Of a stretch of DNA of 38,548 bases, positions 8,573 to 17,334 are shown one piece after another. The first letter of the stretch is position 1. Each line of letters begins with the position of its first letter. The notes under the pieces were generated by a model. It searched no databases. It was given only the letters and a program-made list of their open reading frames with translations, and was not told the origin of the DNA. A program made the position numbers and the translations under genes. Source of the stretch: DATIJJ01 sp035478795 (GTDB lineage Bacteria; Pseudomonadota; Gammaproteobacteria; DSM-16500); assembly GCA_035478795.1 (NCBI GenBank), contig DATIJJ010000012.1, positions 1 through 38,548 of the forward strand. Reading direction: 5' to 3'.

Positions 8573-9220
8573 ATGACAATTAAAAATGCGTCACGATATT
8601 CTGTGCCATCAGATGAAGATTTTGAGTCTGGGTCTAATGGCCAGGTTATCAAAAATTATTTACATATAACCTCTCCCGAAATCATTGAAGAAATTGAACA
8701 GCGTGAACTGGAAAGAACAGAGCTGAAATTAATGGATTTATATAATTTTAATCATTGTTTCGGCGCAGAAGATATTTGTGATATTCATGACTTATGGTTG
8801 GGCGACATTTATCCCATGGCGGGAAAATATCGAACAGTTACCATGGAAAAAAATGGCTTCCCGTTTGCAGCTTCGGAACGAATTGAAAAACTTATGAAAA
8901 ATTTGGAACAAGAATATTTAAAAAAATATACGCCATGTCATTTTACCGATATTCAAGAACTGGCTTATGTGTTGGGTATCATACATGTTGAACTTATCCT
9001 GATTCACCCGTTTAGAGAAGGAAATGGAAGAACCGCGCGCCTGCTGGTTGATTTGATGGCAATGCAAGCCAACAAACAATCCTTGAATTACTCATACATT
9101 GATCGTACGAAAAATTTGGAAGGGTTCAACAGATACATCATGGCCATTCATGCTGGTCACGCTGGAAATTACAAGCCAATACAGGAGATTTTTATTACTT
9201 TGTTACAGCAATCCGTTTAA
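8573..9220 (+). CDS. Fic-domain protein (probable AMP-transferase)
   Basis: A 215-residue Fic-fold protein. It has the complete active-site motif HPFREGNGR (145-153), and a flap segment near TVTMEKNGFPFAAS (88-101) that would position the target. Fic enzymes usually transfer AMP from ATP to a hydroxyl side chain of a target protein. The self-inhibitory motif (S/T)xxxE(G/N), present in class II and III Fic proteins, is not visible at either end, which fits a class I enzyme needing a separate antitoxin. The ATG lies 1 nt after the HPt stop, with AGGATTAAT just upstream, so it is the last gene of the rlmD-relA-HPt run. Its 3' end overlaps a small opposite-strand frame carrying such a motif. The target is unknown. 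Confidence 0.9.
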   Translation: MTIKNASRYSVPSDEDFESGSNGQVIKNYLHITSPEIIEEIEQRELERTELKLMDLYNFNHCFGAEDICDIHDLWLGDIYPMAGKYRTVTMEKNGFPFAASERIEKLMKNLEQEYLKKYTPCHFTDIQELAYVLGIIHVELILIHPFREGNGRTARLLVDLMAMQANKQSLNYSYIDRTKNLEGFNRYIMAIHAGHAGNYKPIQEIFITLLQQSV

Positions 9221-9398
9221 GACGAGCATAGATTCTTTTCTTTCTTCGCGGGATTTTTATACCGCTTGCTTTGGAAATAATAGCCACTCTGATACCTTCT
9301 ACGCCCCCTGATGTTTCAACTGAGCGCGCAACCATCCGCTTACGCATGGCAAGTGTTTTCAAGTAGGGATTTGTTTTGCTTAACGGCATCGCTTTCAT
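9195..9398 (-). CDS. Small basic protein with SxxxEG motif, candidate Fic antitoxin
   Basis: A 67-residue frame overlapping the 3' end of fic by 26 bases on the opposite strand. It begins with MPLSKTNPYLKT (from residue 4) and includes RSVETSGGVEGI (residues 25-36). S30-x-x-x-E34-G35 matches the inhibitory (S/T)xxxE(G/N) motif of Fic antitoxins such as VbhA and YhfG, and the segment resembles the SSxIEG stretch of class II Fic proteins. The C-terminus is strongly basic (KIPRRKKRIYARLKR). A good -10, TATAAT, lies at 9405-9410 on the minus strand, only 6 nt before the first ATG. Translation would therefore be leaderless or start at the second ATG (9389), after GAAAG. Convergent placement is unusual for a class I pair. 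It could be a chance frame or an unrelated small gene. Confidence 0.5.
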   Translation of the reverse strand: MKAMPLSKTNPYLKTLAMRKRMVARSVETSGGVEGIRVAIISKASGIKIPRRKKRIYARLKRIAVTK

Positions 9399-9498
9399 GG
9401 GGCAATTATAGCAGTTTTGTTAGATAAAGTGTAATGTTTTTTCGCTCTGGAGAGCAGGTAATACACATAAAATCAACAAGTTAAACCTGATAAATGCT

Positions 9499-10338
9499 CT
9501 AAAATAACTCCTCCGAAAAAACACTCCGCTCAGCTTCCGTTTTTTCATCCGACACAATCTGCTGTTTTTCGAGATTCTTAAAATCCCACCGATCGCGATC
9601 CATCAACTGACTGAGTTTCACACTGCTCAATGCATGCAGCATATTACTCGGAATTTTAGGATTATCTTTGGCCAGCTGATCAATTAAAACTTTCACGCGC
9701 TGGCGCACCAGATTGTCCTGCGAACCACACAATGTGCAGGGAATAATGGGATAACGCTGCTCTTTTGCATATTCAATAATATCGTTTTCCTGACAGTAAG
9801 CTAACGGACGAATCACAATATGGCGTTTACTGTCACTTAATAATTTCGGTGGCATGGAACGAATTTCGCCATTGTAAAGAATCGACATCAACAAGGTACG
9901 AATCAGATCATCCCGATGATGGCCCAGTGCGATTTTATTAAATCCCTTCTCTTCTGCATAGCGATAAATAATCCCGCGACGCAAGCGCGAACAGAGCGAG
10001 CAGTACGTGTTCCCTTCCGGAATTTTTTCTTTCACAATCGAATAGGTATCTTCTTTCAGAATTTCATACGGAATTTTTCGAGTTGTAAGCCATTCACGCA
10101 AACCGTCATCATTCCAGCCCGGTTGCGCCTGATCGAGTGTGAACGCGAACAATTCAAATTTGTTATTCGTTCGACGTTGTAATAAATGCAAAATGCGCAT
10201 CAACGTATAAGAATCCTTTCCACCAGACAGACACACCATCACACGGTCACCCGTCTGTATCATGTTATAATCTGCAATGGCTTTTCCGGTGTAATGTAAT
10301 AATTTTTTTTCAACTTTTGATTCTTTTAATTCTTTCAT
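9499..10338 (-). CDS. ttcA: tRNA 2-thiocytidine(32) synthetase TtcA
   Basis: A 279-residue PP-loop ATPase that thiolates cytidine 32 of certain tRNAs. The ATP-binding PP-loop is SGGKDS (38-43). One cysteine pair, C113 and C116 in TYCSLCSRLRRG, and a second, C201 and C204 in PCTLCGSQ, supply the Fe-S cluster and catalytic cysteines. GHHRDDLIRT (139-148) is a further family signature. It is slightly shorter than E. coli TtcA (311) because the ends are trimmed. It lies 18 nt downstream of the YdjC-like gene on the same strand. The ribosome-binding site is poor: only a distant GGAG is present. An in-frame later start would cut into the fold, so I keep this start. Confidence 0.93.
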   Translation of the reverse strand: MKELKESKVEKKLLHYTGKAIADYNMIQTGDRVMVCLSGGKDSYTLMRILHLLQRRTNNKFELFAFTLDQAQPGWNDDGLREWLTTRKIPYEILKEDTYSIVKEKIPEGNTYCSLCSRLRRGIIYRYAEEKGFNKIALGHHRDDLIRTLLMSILYNGEIRSMPPKLLSDSKRHIVIRPLAYCQENDIIEYAKEQRYPIIPCTLCGSQDNLVRQRVKVLIDQLAKDNPKIPSNMLHALSSVKLSQLMDRDRWDFKNLEKQQIVSDEKTEAERSVFSEELF

Positions 10339-10356
10339 AAAAAATTTGGCACTCCG

Positions 10357-11169
10357 CTATTTCGATAGCCTCTGTAAACTGACACCTGCACGAAAACAAT
10401 CTCTTAAGAAATCATCGCTGTTCAAATATAAAAATTCCTGATAACGCGATTTTAAAAGTGCATCCGATGGATCGTGAGACGACAAACCGGGATGACACAT
10501 AATCATGCCGCCATCTTTCACTTCGGCTAAAAAATGCGGAAAAATGCGCGCGTAATGTTTTGATTTCGAAAACGGATAAATGCCGGAGAATGACGAATTA
10601 TGCGGAATGTTTTCTTTGACAACTCTTTTTTTAAAAGCCCGCGCACCCAATAATTGAATCACCCTGCCCTTGAAACTGTTCACGTGAGAAGCCGGATGAT
10701 ATAAACAGCGAAGATAGCTGTTTGTTTTTCGCAACCGTTTTTCATACACCCTGAAAAGCGCATCGCGAATCCCCGGCAATTGGTGAATATGCTGATGACC
10801 GTCAACAAAATCAGGCAACTTTCCCATGGACGCTTCAAACGCATCAAGCTGGGCATGCAATTCCGCTTCAATCGCAGAAGGTTTCAATAAATACGCACAA
10901 GCCTTCAAAATTAATCGGGAAAGTGGCAGAAAAGCCAATTGACCTGACAGGGAGCTTCCCTCGGTCAAATTAAAATGCAGCCCGATATCGGCGCGACGAA
11001 TAAAGGGCTGTAACCTTTCGGCATCCATCGCAAAACGAGGCGAGCTCGTCATGCAACTCGTTGCTGACAAACGATTTTTTTCAAGAAGTGCAATAATAGC
11101 GTCCGAAATGGACTGATGTTGCCCATAGTCATCGGCACACAGCGTGATTTTTTTCATCATACGGCTCAT
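10357..11169 (-). CDS. YdjC/ChbG-family carbohydrate deacetylase
   Basis: A 270-residue protein of the YdjC/ChbG (HpnK-like) deacetylase family. CADDYGQHQSI near the N-terminus carries the metal-binding aspartates. GLHFNLTEG and VDGHQHIHQLPGI carry the metal histidines, and MIMCHPGL near the C-terminus is also typical. Family members remove acetyl groups from amino sugars such as chitobiose, or act on hopanoid or other glycolipid precursors. No signal peptide is visible, so it should be cytoplasmic. Three ATGs lie close together (11169, 11160, 11157), and the exact start is uncertain. It sits upstream of ttcA and divergent from the large effector-like gene. An ArnT-like glycosyltransferase lies 3.5 kb away, so a shared surface-glycan role is possible but unproven. 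Confidence 0.82.
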   Translation of the reverse strand: MSRMMKKITLCADDYGQHQSISDAIIALLEKNRLSATSCMTSSPRFAMDAERLQPFIRRADIGLHFNLTEGSSLSGQLAFLPLSRLILKACAYLLKPSAIEAELHAQLDAFEASMGKLPDFVDGHQHIHQLPGIRDALFRVYEKRLRKTNSYLRCLYHPASHVNSFKGRVIQLLGARAFKKRVVKENIPHNSSFSGIYPFSKSKHYARIFPHFLAEVKDGGMIMCHPGLSSHDPSDALLKSRYQEFLYLNSDDFLRDCFRAGVSLQRLSK

Positions 11170-11222
11170 TCACCCAAACGGCGTAATGTACGGGAAATGG
11201 CCCCGGCTATCAACCGGCTGGC

Positions 11223-11251
11223 TTGCATTGTTGGCAGGCATATCGTAAAAT
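11223..11251 (+). promoter_or_regulatory. Candidate sigma-70 promoter for the large effector-like gene
   Basis: TTGCAT (11223-11228), a 17-base spacer and TAAAAT (11246-11251; five of six consensus positions). It lies in the divergent gap between the YdjC-like gene and the gene starting at 11288, which also has a strong AGAGAGGAG ribosome-binding site ending at 11280. Judged by eye only. Confidence 0.4.
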
Positions 11252-11287
11252 TGCACAAAAATTTATCTACAAGAGAGGAGATGGGTT

Positions 11288-14200
11288 GTGGATGCCAGAA
11301 CAACTGCAAGCGAAATACAGCTAACTGAAATAAATTCATGGGTTGATGCGATAAAAGTTTTTAAAGAAATAAAAGCCGAGGGCAGTGACGCTCATTTCCT
11401 CATAAACGAATTGCTTCCCGGCCACCAGGAAAGGCTGAAGAAACACGTCAGTCAAGTAGAAGCCGACAGAATGTTGCTGACATGGTTCTGGTTCAAAGAT
11501 AATGGCAACTCAAAAGCAAAAAAAATAGCTGAAGAAACGACACGCACTGTCATCATCCCGTCGCTCCTCGAAAAAGGACTGTACCTCAATAAAAGCAAAG
11601 AAACGACTTCCAATCCTTTGCCTTCGCCAGACAAAAAAAAATCATCGGAAGAAGAATGGAAAAAAGTGGTTGCCAGCCTTCAGGCAAGTACAAAAAGCAA
11701 CCTCGATCATGAATATCTTAAAAGCAATTTTATGAAGGAAAGACTGGCAGAATCCCCTGTCGCAGAATTGACTGTGAAAACATTGGAGTGGCTCCACAAA
11801 AATGGAAACCCTCCTGCAAAAAGGTTAGCGGGTGTCGAATTAATAAAAATCCGAAAACAAACTGAAAAAAAAGATGAAAAACCAAAAACTAAAACACAGA
11901 CTGCACCTCGCCCTGCAACAAACGGGAGTTTGGAAATCAAAACAACGACAGGCGTACCAATCACCTGGTCCGAGAAACTGGGTATTTTTAAGATCATGAC
12001 AGAGACAGGACGTGACACTCATTTCCTGACAGCTGTCTTTCTCCCTCAAAGCAAATCAATACTGGCTAAACAACCCACTCCGGCAGATATACAAGAAATA
12101 CTCGAGACCTTATATTTTTTCAAAAACAAAGGAACATCGGATGCCATCGAAATAGCCGACGCTGCTATTCTGGAATTTTTACCATTGATTGCGAAACCAA
12201 CCCCTGACGAGTCTTATACAGATCCACTGACGGATAATGATCTGCTCGCTTATTTTGACCAGCTTGTCAAAAACGAAAAAGATGTGGATTACCTGAATGG
12301 TGATGATTTAAATTCTCTATTAAAACTGCAAGACGTGCCGGATGAAATAATAGAAACGTTAAACTGGTTCTCTGACCATGGAACGCTGGAAGCAAAAAAA
12401 ATTGTTTCAAAAAAATTTGATGAAATGGCCAAACTGCAAATTGCGATAATGAATGCTACTCTGGATTCAAGTGAGCATAAAAACGAGGCACCCCTTTTTA
12501 ATTTGACGCTGGGTGATAAAGAAGCTGAAGAATATCTTAATGAAGCCATGCCATCCTGCTCTGTTAAACCCGCGCCTGCTCTGACAAAAAAACAAATGAG
12601 AAAAATAAGAAAAGACGAAATGATCAAAAAAAATCAGGAAAAAACAGATGCTACCCCAATCAATGAAGCAGAACTTGACGCAACTATCGCGGCCATCGAA
12701 GAACAGAAAAAAATAAGAGCTGCACAAAGAGCGGAAGAACAGGCCAAAGCTGAAGCAGCAAAAGCCGCAGCCATAGCCGAAGGAAGGGCAAAGAGTGCGA
12801 AAAACAACAGAAAAAAACAAGAGAGTCCACTCTCCGGCAAAATGCCAAATACAAAAAAAAATGATGATGAATGGGAATCTGCCTATAAAAAAATGATCAG
12901 AGAAGAAACGGAGCGATTAAAAAAAGAAAAAGCCAGGGAGAAGGAAGCCAGAAAACAAGCCCAACAAGCCCTGGAAAGTGAGGAAGCCAGAAAAGCTTCA
13001 GAAAAAGCAGCAGAGGAAAGAAAAAGACAAAAAGCCGTGGATTTGTTACTCGCCAGAAAAGCCGAAGAAGAAGCGGAAGAGGACAGAGCAACTGCTATTG
13101 CTAAAAAATCTCAACCTGAACTGGCAGCATTATCTGTGTTGGCAGAAGAAAAAACCTCTTCAAAAAAATCAGGCGACGTTTCATTTCTTGAAATAAATCC
13201 ACTTATTGTCCCCCGATTTTACTCGCTGTTTTTCACAAAATTAAGAGAGTTGACAGGGGATCCCAATATTTATGTGGGCGGCAGCGTTTCTCTCACTTTT
13301 TATTTAAACACCATACACCCGGAACGTCATTTGAAGCCCGATGACTATGACGTTTACCTGTTCGATCAGGATCAGGATGCGCTTCTTGCAAAACTGGAGG
13401 CCGAAAAAATAGCATCAAGCACACCAGGCAGACCTAAACAGGATGGTGACATTCTGGAATGCACCAGGATACCCAGTAAAAATTATCCCATCATCGAGCT
13501 TCTCGTAAGAGATGGCCAACATAAACGAAAAATTGACCTTGCCATCTGGTATAAAAATGAAAATGAAAATGAAACAACTCATGAAGCACTGATCAGAAAA
13601 AGAAATGAATGCGGCAATTTTCCGGCATTTGGTGCATTTTATGATGAAAGGACACCAAACGAAATCTTTGGCTCCTCTGAAGTGATTGATCATATTTCAA
13701 ATAAACGTCTTGGCACCTATGCTCATCGTGATCTCGAATCGGTCTTCATGGAAGATGTTCGCCGGTTACTTCAATTGGTGATGAAGAAAGATTGCTATCA
13801 CCTGTCCGGTTTCAGAGTCGATGCACCATTAGAAGCAGCTTTAAACCAGGGCCTGCCAGAAAAATGTTTTAGACAACTCTGGACAGATAAATCGCAACAA
13901 ACAAAACTGTCGACTTTTTTTGGAAAAACATTGTTTGCGCGCTACACCATCATTGATGGAATCGAATTATTAAATCAACATTATAATATGTATCAGGCAA
14001 TGACCGGCACCACCTATACTCCATCTTACGAAACGACACGTTCATTGGAACCTTTTAATCAGTCTGATAATTATGGAAGACGATTGGCTTTTTTTGGATT
14101 TGTGTCAGAAGCATTTTACAAGTCCATCCGACATCATGGATATCCAGGTGCATTGAACTATATAAAAACATGGCACTTCTATGGAACAACCCAAAAATTA

Positions 14201-14575
14201 ATCATGCCAGATGATCTGGTCTATCTGGAAAACATCAAAACTAAAATATTGATCGGGGCCCCCGAAATGAATGGAAAAAGTTCAACCATGTTATCTCCCA
14301 TTCTTCCTTCGCCTCAAGCACGTACAATGGAATTGAAAGAATCAAAAAAAACAAGATCTCTCAGGGAAAGAAAGGAAGCAGATGCTTCTGCAGCTGCAGA
14401 AAAACTGGCAGTAGTCATAGCAGGCCGCTTTGGAACCACTGATCCTTATCGTCCTCTGGCATGGCTTAACACTCCGGCGCCGGTTGTGCCGTCTGATACG
14501 AACGCGCAAGCATACAATGAGGTATTGCCATTACCCCCCGCACCATCCGGCTTTAATCCTTTCAAGGCAAAATAA
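11288..14575 (+). CDS. Large repeat/coiled-coil protein with polyA-polymerase-like nucleotidyltransferase domain
   Basis: A 1095-residue cytoplasmic-type protein with a GTG start, 7 nt after AGAGAGGAG. Residues 17-375 hold four degenerate helical repeats, each ending in an aromatic-rich helix, a G turn and a charged helix: WFWFKDNGNSKAKKIAEE, LEWLHKNGNPPAKRLAG, LYFFKNKGTSDAIEIAD and LNWFSDHGTLEAKKIV. Residues about 430-600 are Lys/Glu/Ala-rich coiled coil. Residues 640-760 resemble a nucleotidyltransferase head: YVGGSVS (662-668), DDYDVYLF (685-692) and a third carboxylate, KIDLAIW (748-754). A following FMEDVRRLLQLVM (820-832) recalls the EDxxRxLR element of polyA/CCA polymerases. The tail is Pro-rich. 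No known full-length relative is recalled. The size, coiled coil and neighbours suggest an effector, but its function is unknown. Confidence 0.75.
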   Translation: MDARTTASEIQLTEINSWVDAIKVFKEIKAEGSDAHFLINELLPGHQERLKKHVSQVEADRMLLTWFWFKDNGNSKAKKIAEETTRTVIIPSLLEKGLYLNKSKETTSNPLPSPDKKKSSEEEWKKVVASLQASTKSNLDHEYLKSNFMKERLAESPVAELTVKTLEWLHKNGNPPAKRLAGVELIKIRKQTEKKDEKPKTKTQTAPRPATNGSLEIKTTTGVPITWSEKLGIFKIMTETGRDTHFLTAVFLPQSKSILAKQPTPADIQEILETLYFFKNKGTSDAIEIADAAILEFLPLIAKPTPDESYTDPLTDNDLLAYFDQLVKNEKDVDYLNGDDLNSLLKLQDVPDEIIETLNWFSDHGTLEAKKIVSKKFDEMAKLQIAIMNATLDSSEHKNEAPLFNLTLGDKEAEEYLNEAMPSCSVKPAPALTKKQMRKIRKDEMIKKNQEKTDATPINEAELDATIAAIEEQKKIRAAQRAEEQAKAEAAKAAAIAEGRAKSAKNNRKKQESPLSGKMPNTKKNDDEWESAYKKMIREETERLKKEKAREKEARKQAQQALESEEARKASEKAAEERKRQKAVDLLLARKAEEEAEEDRATAIAKKSQPELAALSVLAEEKTSSKKSGDVSFLEINPLIVPRFYSLFFTKLRELTGDPNIYVGGSVSLTFYLNTIHPERHLKPDDYDVYLFDQDQDALLAKLEAEKIASSTPGRPKQDGDILECTRIPSKNYPIIELLVRDGQHKRKIDLAIWYKNENENETTHEALIRKRNECGNFPAFGAFYDERTPNEIFGSSEVIDHISNKRLGTYAHRDLESVFMEDVRRLLQLVMKKDCYHLSGFRVDAPLEAALNQGLPEKCFRQLWTDKSQQTKLSTFFGKTLFARYTIIDGIELLNQHYNMYQAMTGTTYTPSYETTRSLEPFNQSDNYGRRLAFFGFVSEAFYKSIRHHGYPGALNYIKTWHFYGTTQKLIMPDDLVYLENIKTKILIGAPEMNGKSSTMLSPILPSPQARTMELKESKKTRSLRERKEADASAAAEKLAVVIAGRFGTTDPYRPLAWLNTPAPVVPSDTNAQAYNEVLPLPPAPSGFNPFKAK

Positions 14576-14651
14576 GGGCGATGCAATAATGGCTTGAGAA
14601 ACAGGTGGATTTTACCCATAATCGGCGGATAATTTATCAGGGAAATAAACA

Positions 14652-16187
14652 GTGCGACCCACCATTAAAATACATTCGACCCCATCCTGGCTCATCGATT
14701 TGTTTTTTTTAATCATGACGCTTGGGATTTTTTACGCCCTCTGGATCGGCGGACATGCGCTTTTTACACCCGATGAGGGACGTTATTCTGAAATCGCCCG
14801 CGAAATGGTCGTGAGTCACGATTATATTACGCCGCGTTTAAATGGCGTGGCTTTTCTCGATAAACCCATTTTGTATTATTGGCTGCAAGCATCAGCCATC
14901 CGCTTATTCGGGTTGAAAGAATGGGCGTTGCGTTTTTGGCCAGCGTTTGCAGGCGTACTCGGTTGTATCCTCACCTGGTTGACCGGACGGACGTTATTTA
15001 ATCGAAGAACCGGCATACTCGCCGCGATTATTCTTTCAACCAGTCCACTTTATTATGGCGCTGCGCATTATGCGAATCTGGATCTTGAAGTCGCGGTTTT
15101 AATCAGCATCACTTTATTTTTTTCCGTTCTTGCCTTACATGCAAAAAATAGCAGACAACGAACCGTATTTTTTATTTTAGCGTATCTTTTTTGTGGACTC
15201 GCCGCACTCACCAAAGGACTCATTGGTATTGTTTTTCCTGCAATGATTATGGGTCTTTGGATTCTCTTGCTTAATCGCTGGAACATCATCAAACACATGC
15301 GTCTTCTGACAGGTCTTGTGATATTTTTTGCAATCACGGTACCCTGGTATTATCTGGTTCAAAAAGCCAATCCTGAATTTTTGCATTTCTTTTTTGTCAC
15401 GCAACAAGTGTCGCGATTTTTAACGCATGGCGAATTTAATAACAAAACGGCTCTCTGGTTTTATGTGCCAATCGTACTCGCCGGATTTTTTCCATGGTCA
15501 TTTTTTGTGATTCAGGCAGTGATAAAAAATATCAAAATCGTCTGGCGTGATCGTGAGAAACATTCTGCCGAATTATTTTTATTACTCTGGTTTGGCGTGA
15601 TTTTTATTTTCTTCTCCATCCCGACATCGAAAACGGTGGGTTATATTCTTCCGGTTTTTCCAGCACTCGCACTCATGGTCGGACGTTATCTGGATGGTCT
15701 TTGGGAAACCACCTGTTTTAAAATCCGTGCGCCCCGTCTTTTTTATGGTTGCGCACTCTTCGCCTGCACAGGTTTATTAATTTTGTCAGCGAGCCTTGGT
15801 GTGATAAATCATAAATCCATCAAACCTGTTGCGCTTCAATTAAAATCCCGATTAAAACCGGATGATGAGGTGGTCACGTATTTCAAATATTATCAGGATT
15901 TGCCGATTTATCTGGAGCGCCGCATTACGATTGTGGCTGACTGGACGGCACCGGATATTATTAAAAAAGATAACTGGGTGCGTGAACTCTGGTTTGGCAT
16001 GCCGTTTCAAAATACCAAAGACTGGCTGATTGACGATAAAATTTTCTGGCAACGGTGGCATGGCAAAAAACGGTTATTTGTGATGATGAATAAAAATAGC
16101 TATCCTGCGTTTTCTGAAAAAGCAAAAAATACGATTCGTGAGACGGGTGAATATAACGATGTCGTGTGGGTCACAAATCGGGGGTAA
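14652..16187 (+). CDS. ArnT-like lipid-linked-sugar glycosyltransferase (GT39/GT83 family)
   Basis: A 511-residue polytopic membrane protein. After the first membrane helix it has the periplasmic motif TPDEGRYSEIAREM (about 40-53), the signature of ArnT and related GT-C transferases. LDKPILYYWLQ and ALTKGLIGIVFPA follow, with about eleven membrane segments in the first 400 residues and a small C-terminal periplasmic domain. ArnT moves aminoarabinose from undecaprenyl phosphate to lipid A; relatives move other sugars to lipid A or proteins, and the substrate cannot be read here. The start is GTG, after AGGGAAA. It follows the large coiled-coil gene by 76 nt and may be co-transcribed with it. 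The lipid-linked donor could come from the GtrB/ArnC-like enzyme at 23376-24347. Confidence 0.83.
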   Translation: MRPTIKIHSTPSWLIDLFFLIMTLGIFYALWIGGHALFTPDEGRYSEIAREMVVSHDYITPRLNGVAFLDKPILYYWLQASAIRLFGLKEWALRFWPAFAGVLGCILTWLTGRTLFNRRTGILAAIILSTSPLYYGAAHYANLDLEVAVLISITLFFSVLALHAKNSRQRTVFFILAYLFCGLAALTKGLIGIVFPAMIMGLWILLLNRWNIIKHMRLLTGLVIFFAITVPWYYLVQKANPEFLHFFFVTQQVSRFLTHGEFNNKTALWFYVPIVLAGFFPWSFFVIQAVIKNIKIVWRDREKHSAELFLLLWFGVIFIFFSIPTSKTVGYILPVFPALALMVGRYLDGLWETTCFKIRAPRLFYGCALFACTGLLILSASLGVINHKSIKPVALQLKSRLKPDDEVVTYFKYYQDLPIYLERRITIVADWTAPDIIKKDNWVRELWFGMPFQNTKDWLIDDKIFWQRWHGKKRLFVMMNKNSYPAFSEKAKNTIRETGEYNDVVWVTNRG

Positions 16188-16204
16188 TATTACAATAAAA
16201 TTTT

Positions 16205-16915
16205 TTATCCCGGTCGTGCTGTTGGCAACGAAGGACCTGTAGTATTCGCGCTAGCGCTTGCAGTATTACGCATTTCATTTTGAGCAGTGTGTTGGATAGC
16301 AGATGCCTTACGCGCTTTTTCTTTTTCGTAAACTATTTTAATCATTCCCCCTAAACGATTCGCTGTTTTTTGTTGTATGCCATATATATGACCATCCTTA
16401 AGAGCCGTTTGCAACTCAGTAAAATTTGAATCCATGGCATCACAACAACCAAGCTTACACAGTTCTTCCAGCGGAATAATACCCCGGGTATTTCTTAGTA
16501 ACCGGAGACCTTGTTCAGTCATAAGTTGACTAACGAGACAACTGACAATGTTACTTGCCTTAACTATACAAATTAATTTTTCTTCTAAAGCCTGCTTGCC
16601 ATAATCATTCGTGAAAAAAGCCCTTAAGGTGTCAGGCTTCGTATTAGCAATAACTGGATCTGTGAATTTTCCTATCGTTTGTTTTTCCAGGACTTCATGG
16701 AGATTTCTCCTGAGAGTCATCAGATCATCTTCAGTTACTTTTGGCAGGAACATACATTCAATAGAGACAATAGACAACCCCTTCTCCTTGTAACGATCAG
16801 GGTTAAAATAATCCCTGACATCCTTGACTAATTTTTCAACCAATAAAGCCCGCCATGCCGGATCACCATATTTGTCATCTGTCACTTTAAGTTCTGGTTG
16901 AGCACCTGATTGCAT
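16205..16915 (-). CDS. Unknown protein
   Basis: A 236-residue soluble protein I do not recognise. It is mixed helical, with a notable cluster LCKLGCCDAMDSN (about residues 153-165) and a low-complexity Ser/Thr/Ala/Pro tail (ASASANTTGPSLPTARPG). There is no signal peptide or membrane segment. The start is supported by GAGG 7 nt upstream. Another ATG 4 nt upstream is out of frame. The gene lies between the ArnT-like gene (convergent, 17-nt gap) and the second palindromic element. The disordered tail and the neighbourhood of effector-like genes make a secreted role possible, but nothing in the sequence proves it. Confidence 0.6.
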   Translation of the reverse strand: MQSGAQPELKVTDDKYGDPAWRALLVEKLVKDVRDYFNPDRYKEKGLSIVSIECMFLPKVTEDDLMTLRRNLHEVLEKQTIGKFTDPVIANTKPDTLRAFFTNDYGKQALEEKLICIVKASNIVSCLVSQLMTEQGLRLLRNTRGIIPLEELCKLGCCDAMDSNFTELQTALKDGHIYGIQQKTANRLGGMIKIVYEKEKARKASAIQHTAQNEMRNTASASANTTGPSLPTARPG

Positions 16916-17016
16916 ACATGAACCTCAAAAGGATTTTTTAAAGATGAATTTTATACCACACGCTATTCACTTGCACAAATACTGTGATGAATCAGGCGTA
17001 AAAAACAGGCGTTGTT

Positions 17017-17282
17017 GCGCAAATCCTGGGATCGTGTGCTAATGACGTTCCCCCCATCCTTTCCTTCCCCCACAAAACGGGGGGAAGGGACCCACGGCAG
17101 CAAATTCAAAGTATCTTTCAAGATTCTTTATTCTTAAAAAAATGTTAACTGGATTTTTATTTTTAAAAAAACGTACCTGCAAATTGTGTCAGACCTGCTA
17201 CCGTGGGTCCCTTCCCCCCGTTTTGTGGGGGAAGGAAAGGATGGGGGGAACGTCTATTAGCACACGATCCCGGAATTTGCGC
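17017..17282. repeat. Palindromic MITE-like element, copy B (complete)
   Basis: A 266-bp element bounded by inverted repeats of about 87 bp with three mismatches and one single-base gap. The outer ends read GCGCAAAT and ATTTGCGC. Inside each arm a hairpin, CCTTCCCCC and GGGGGAAGG around ACAAAAC (left arm 17063-17088), is nested. The AT-rich core codes for nothing convincing. No target duplication is evident in the flanking bases. Homology to copy A at 1-267 covers both arms and the inner right segment. The element fills most of the 543-base gene-free stretch 16916-17458; the rest holds the 22-bp direct repeats listed separately. Confidence 0.85.
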
Positions 17283-17334
17283 ACAGCATCTTTTACAAAG
17301 GTTTTTTACAAAAGTGGATTACTGAGGATTTGTC

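Noticed and set aside
12467..13091. Several Phe/Leu/Ser-rich minus-strand frames opposite the coiled coil
   Set aside because: They are the expected antisense of Lys/Glu-rich codons and resemble membrane proteins only by composition.
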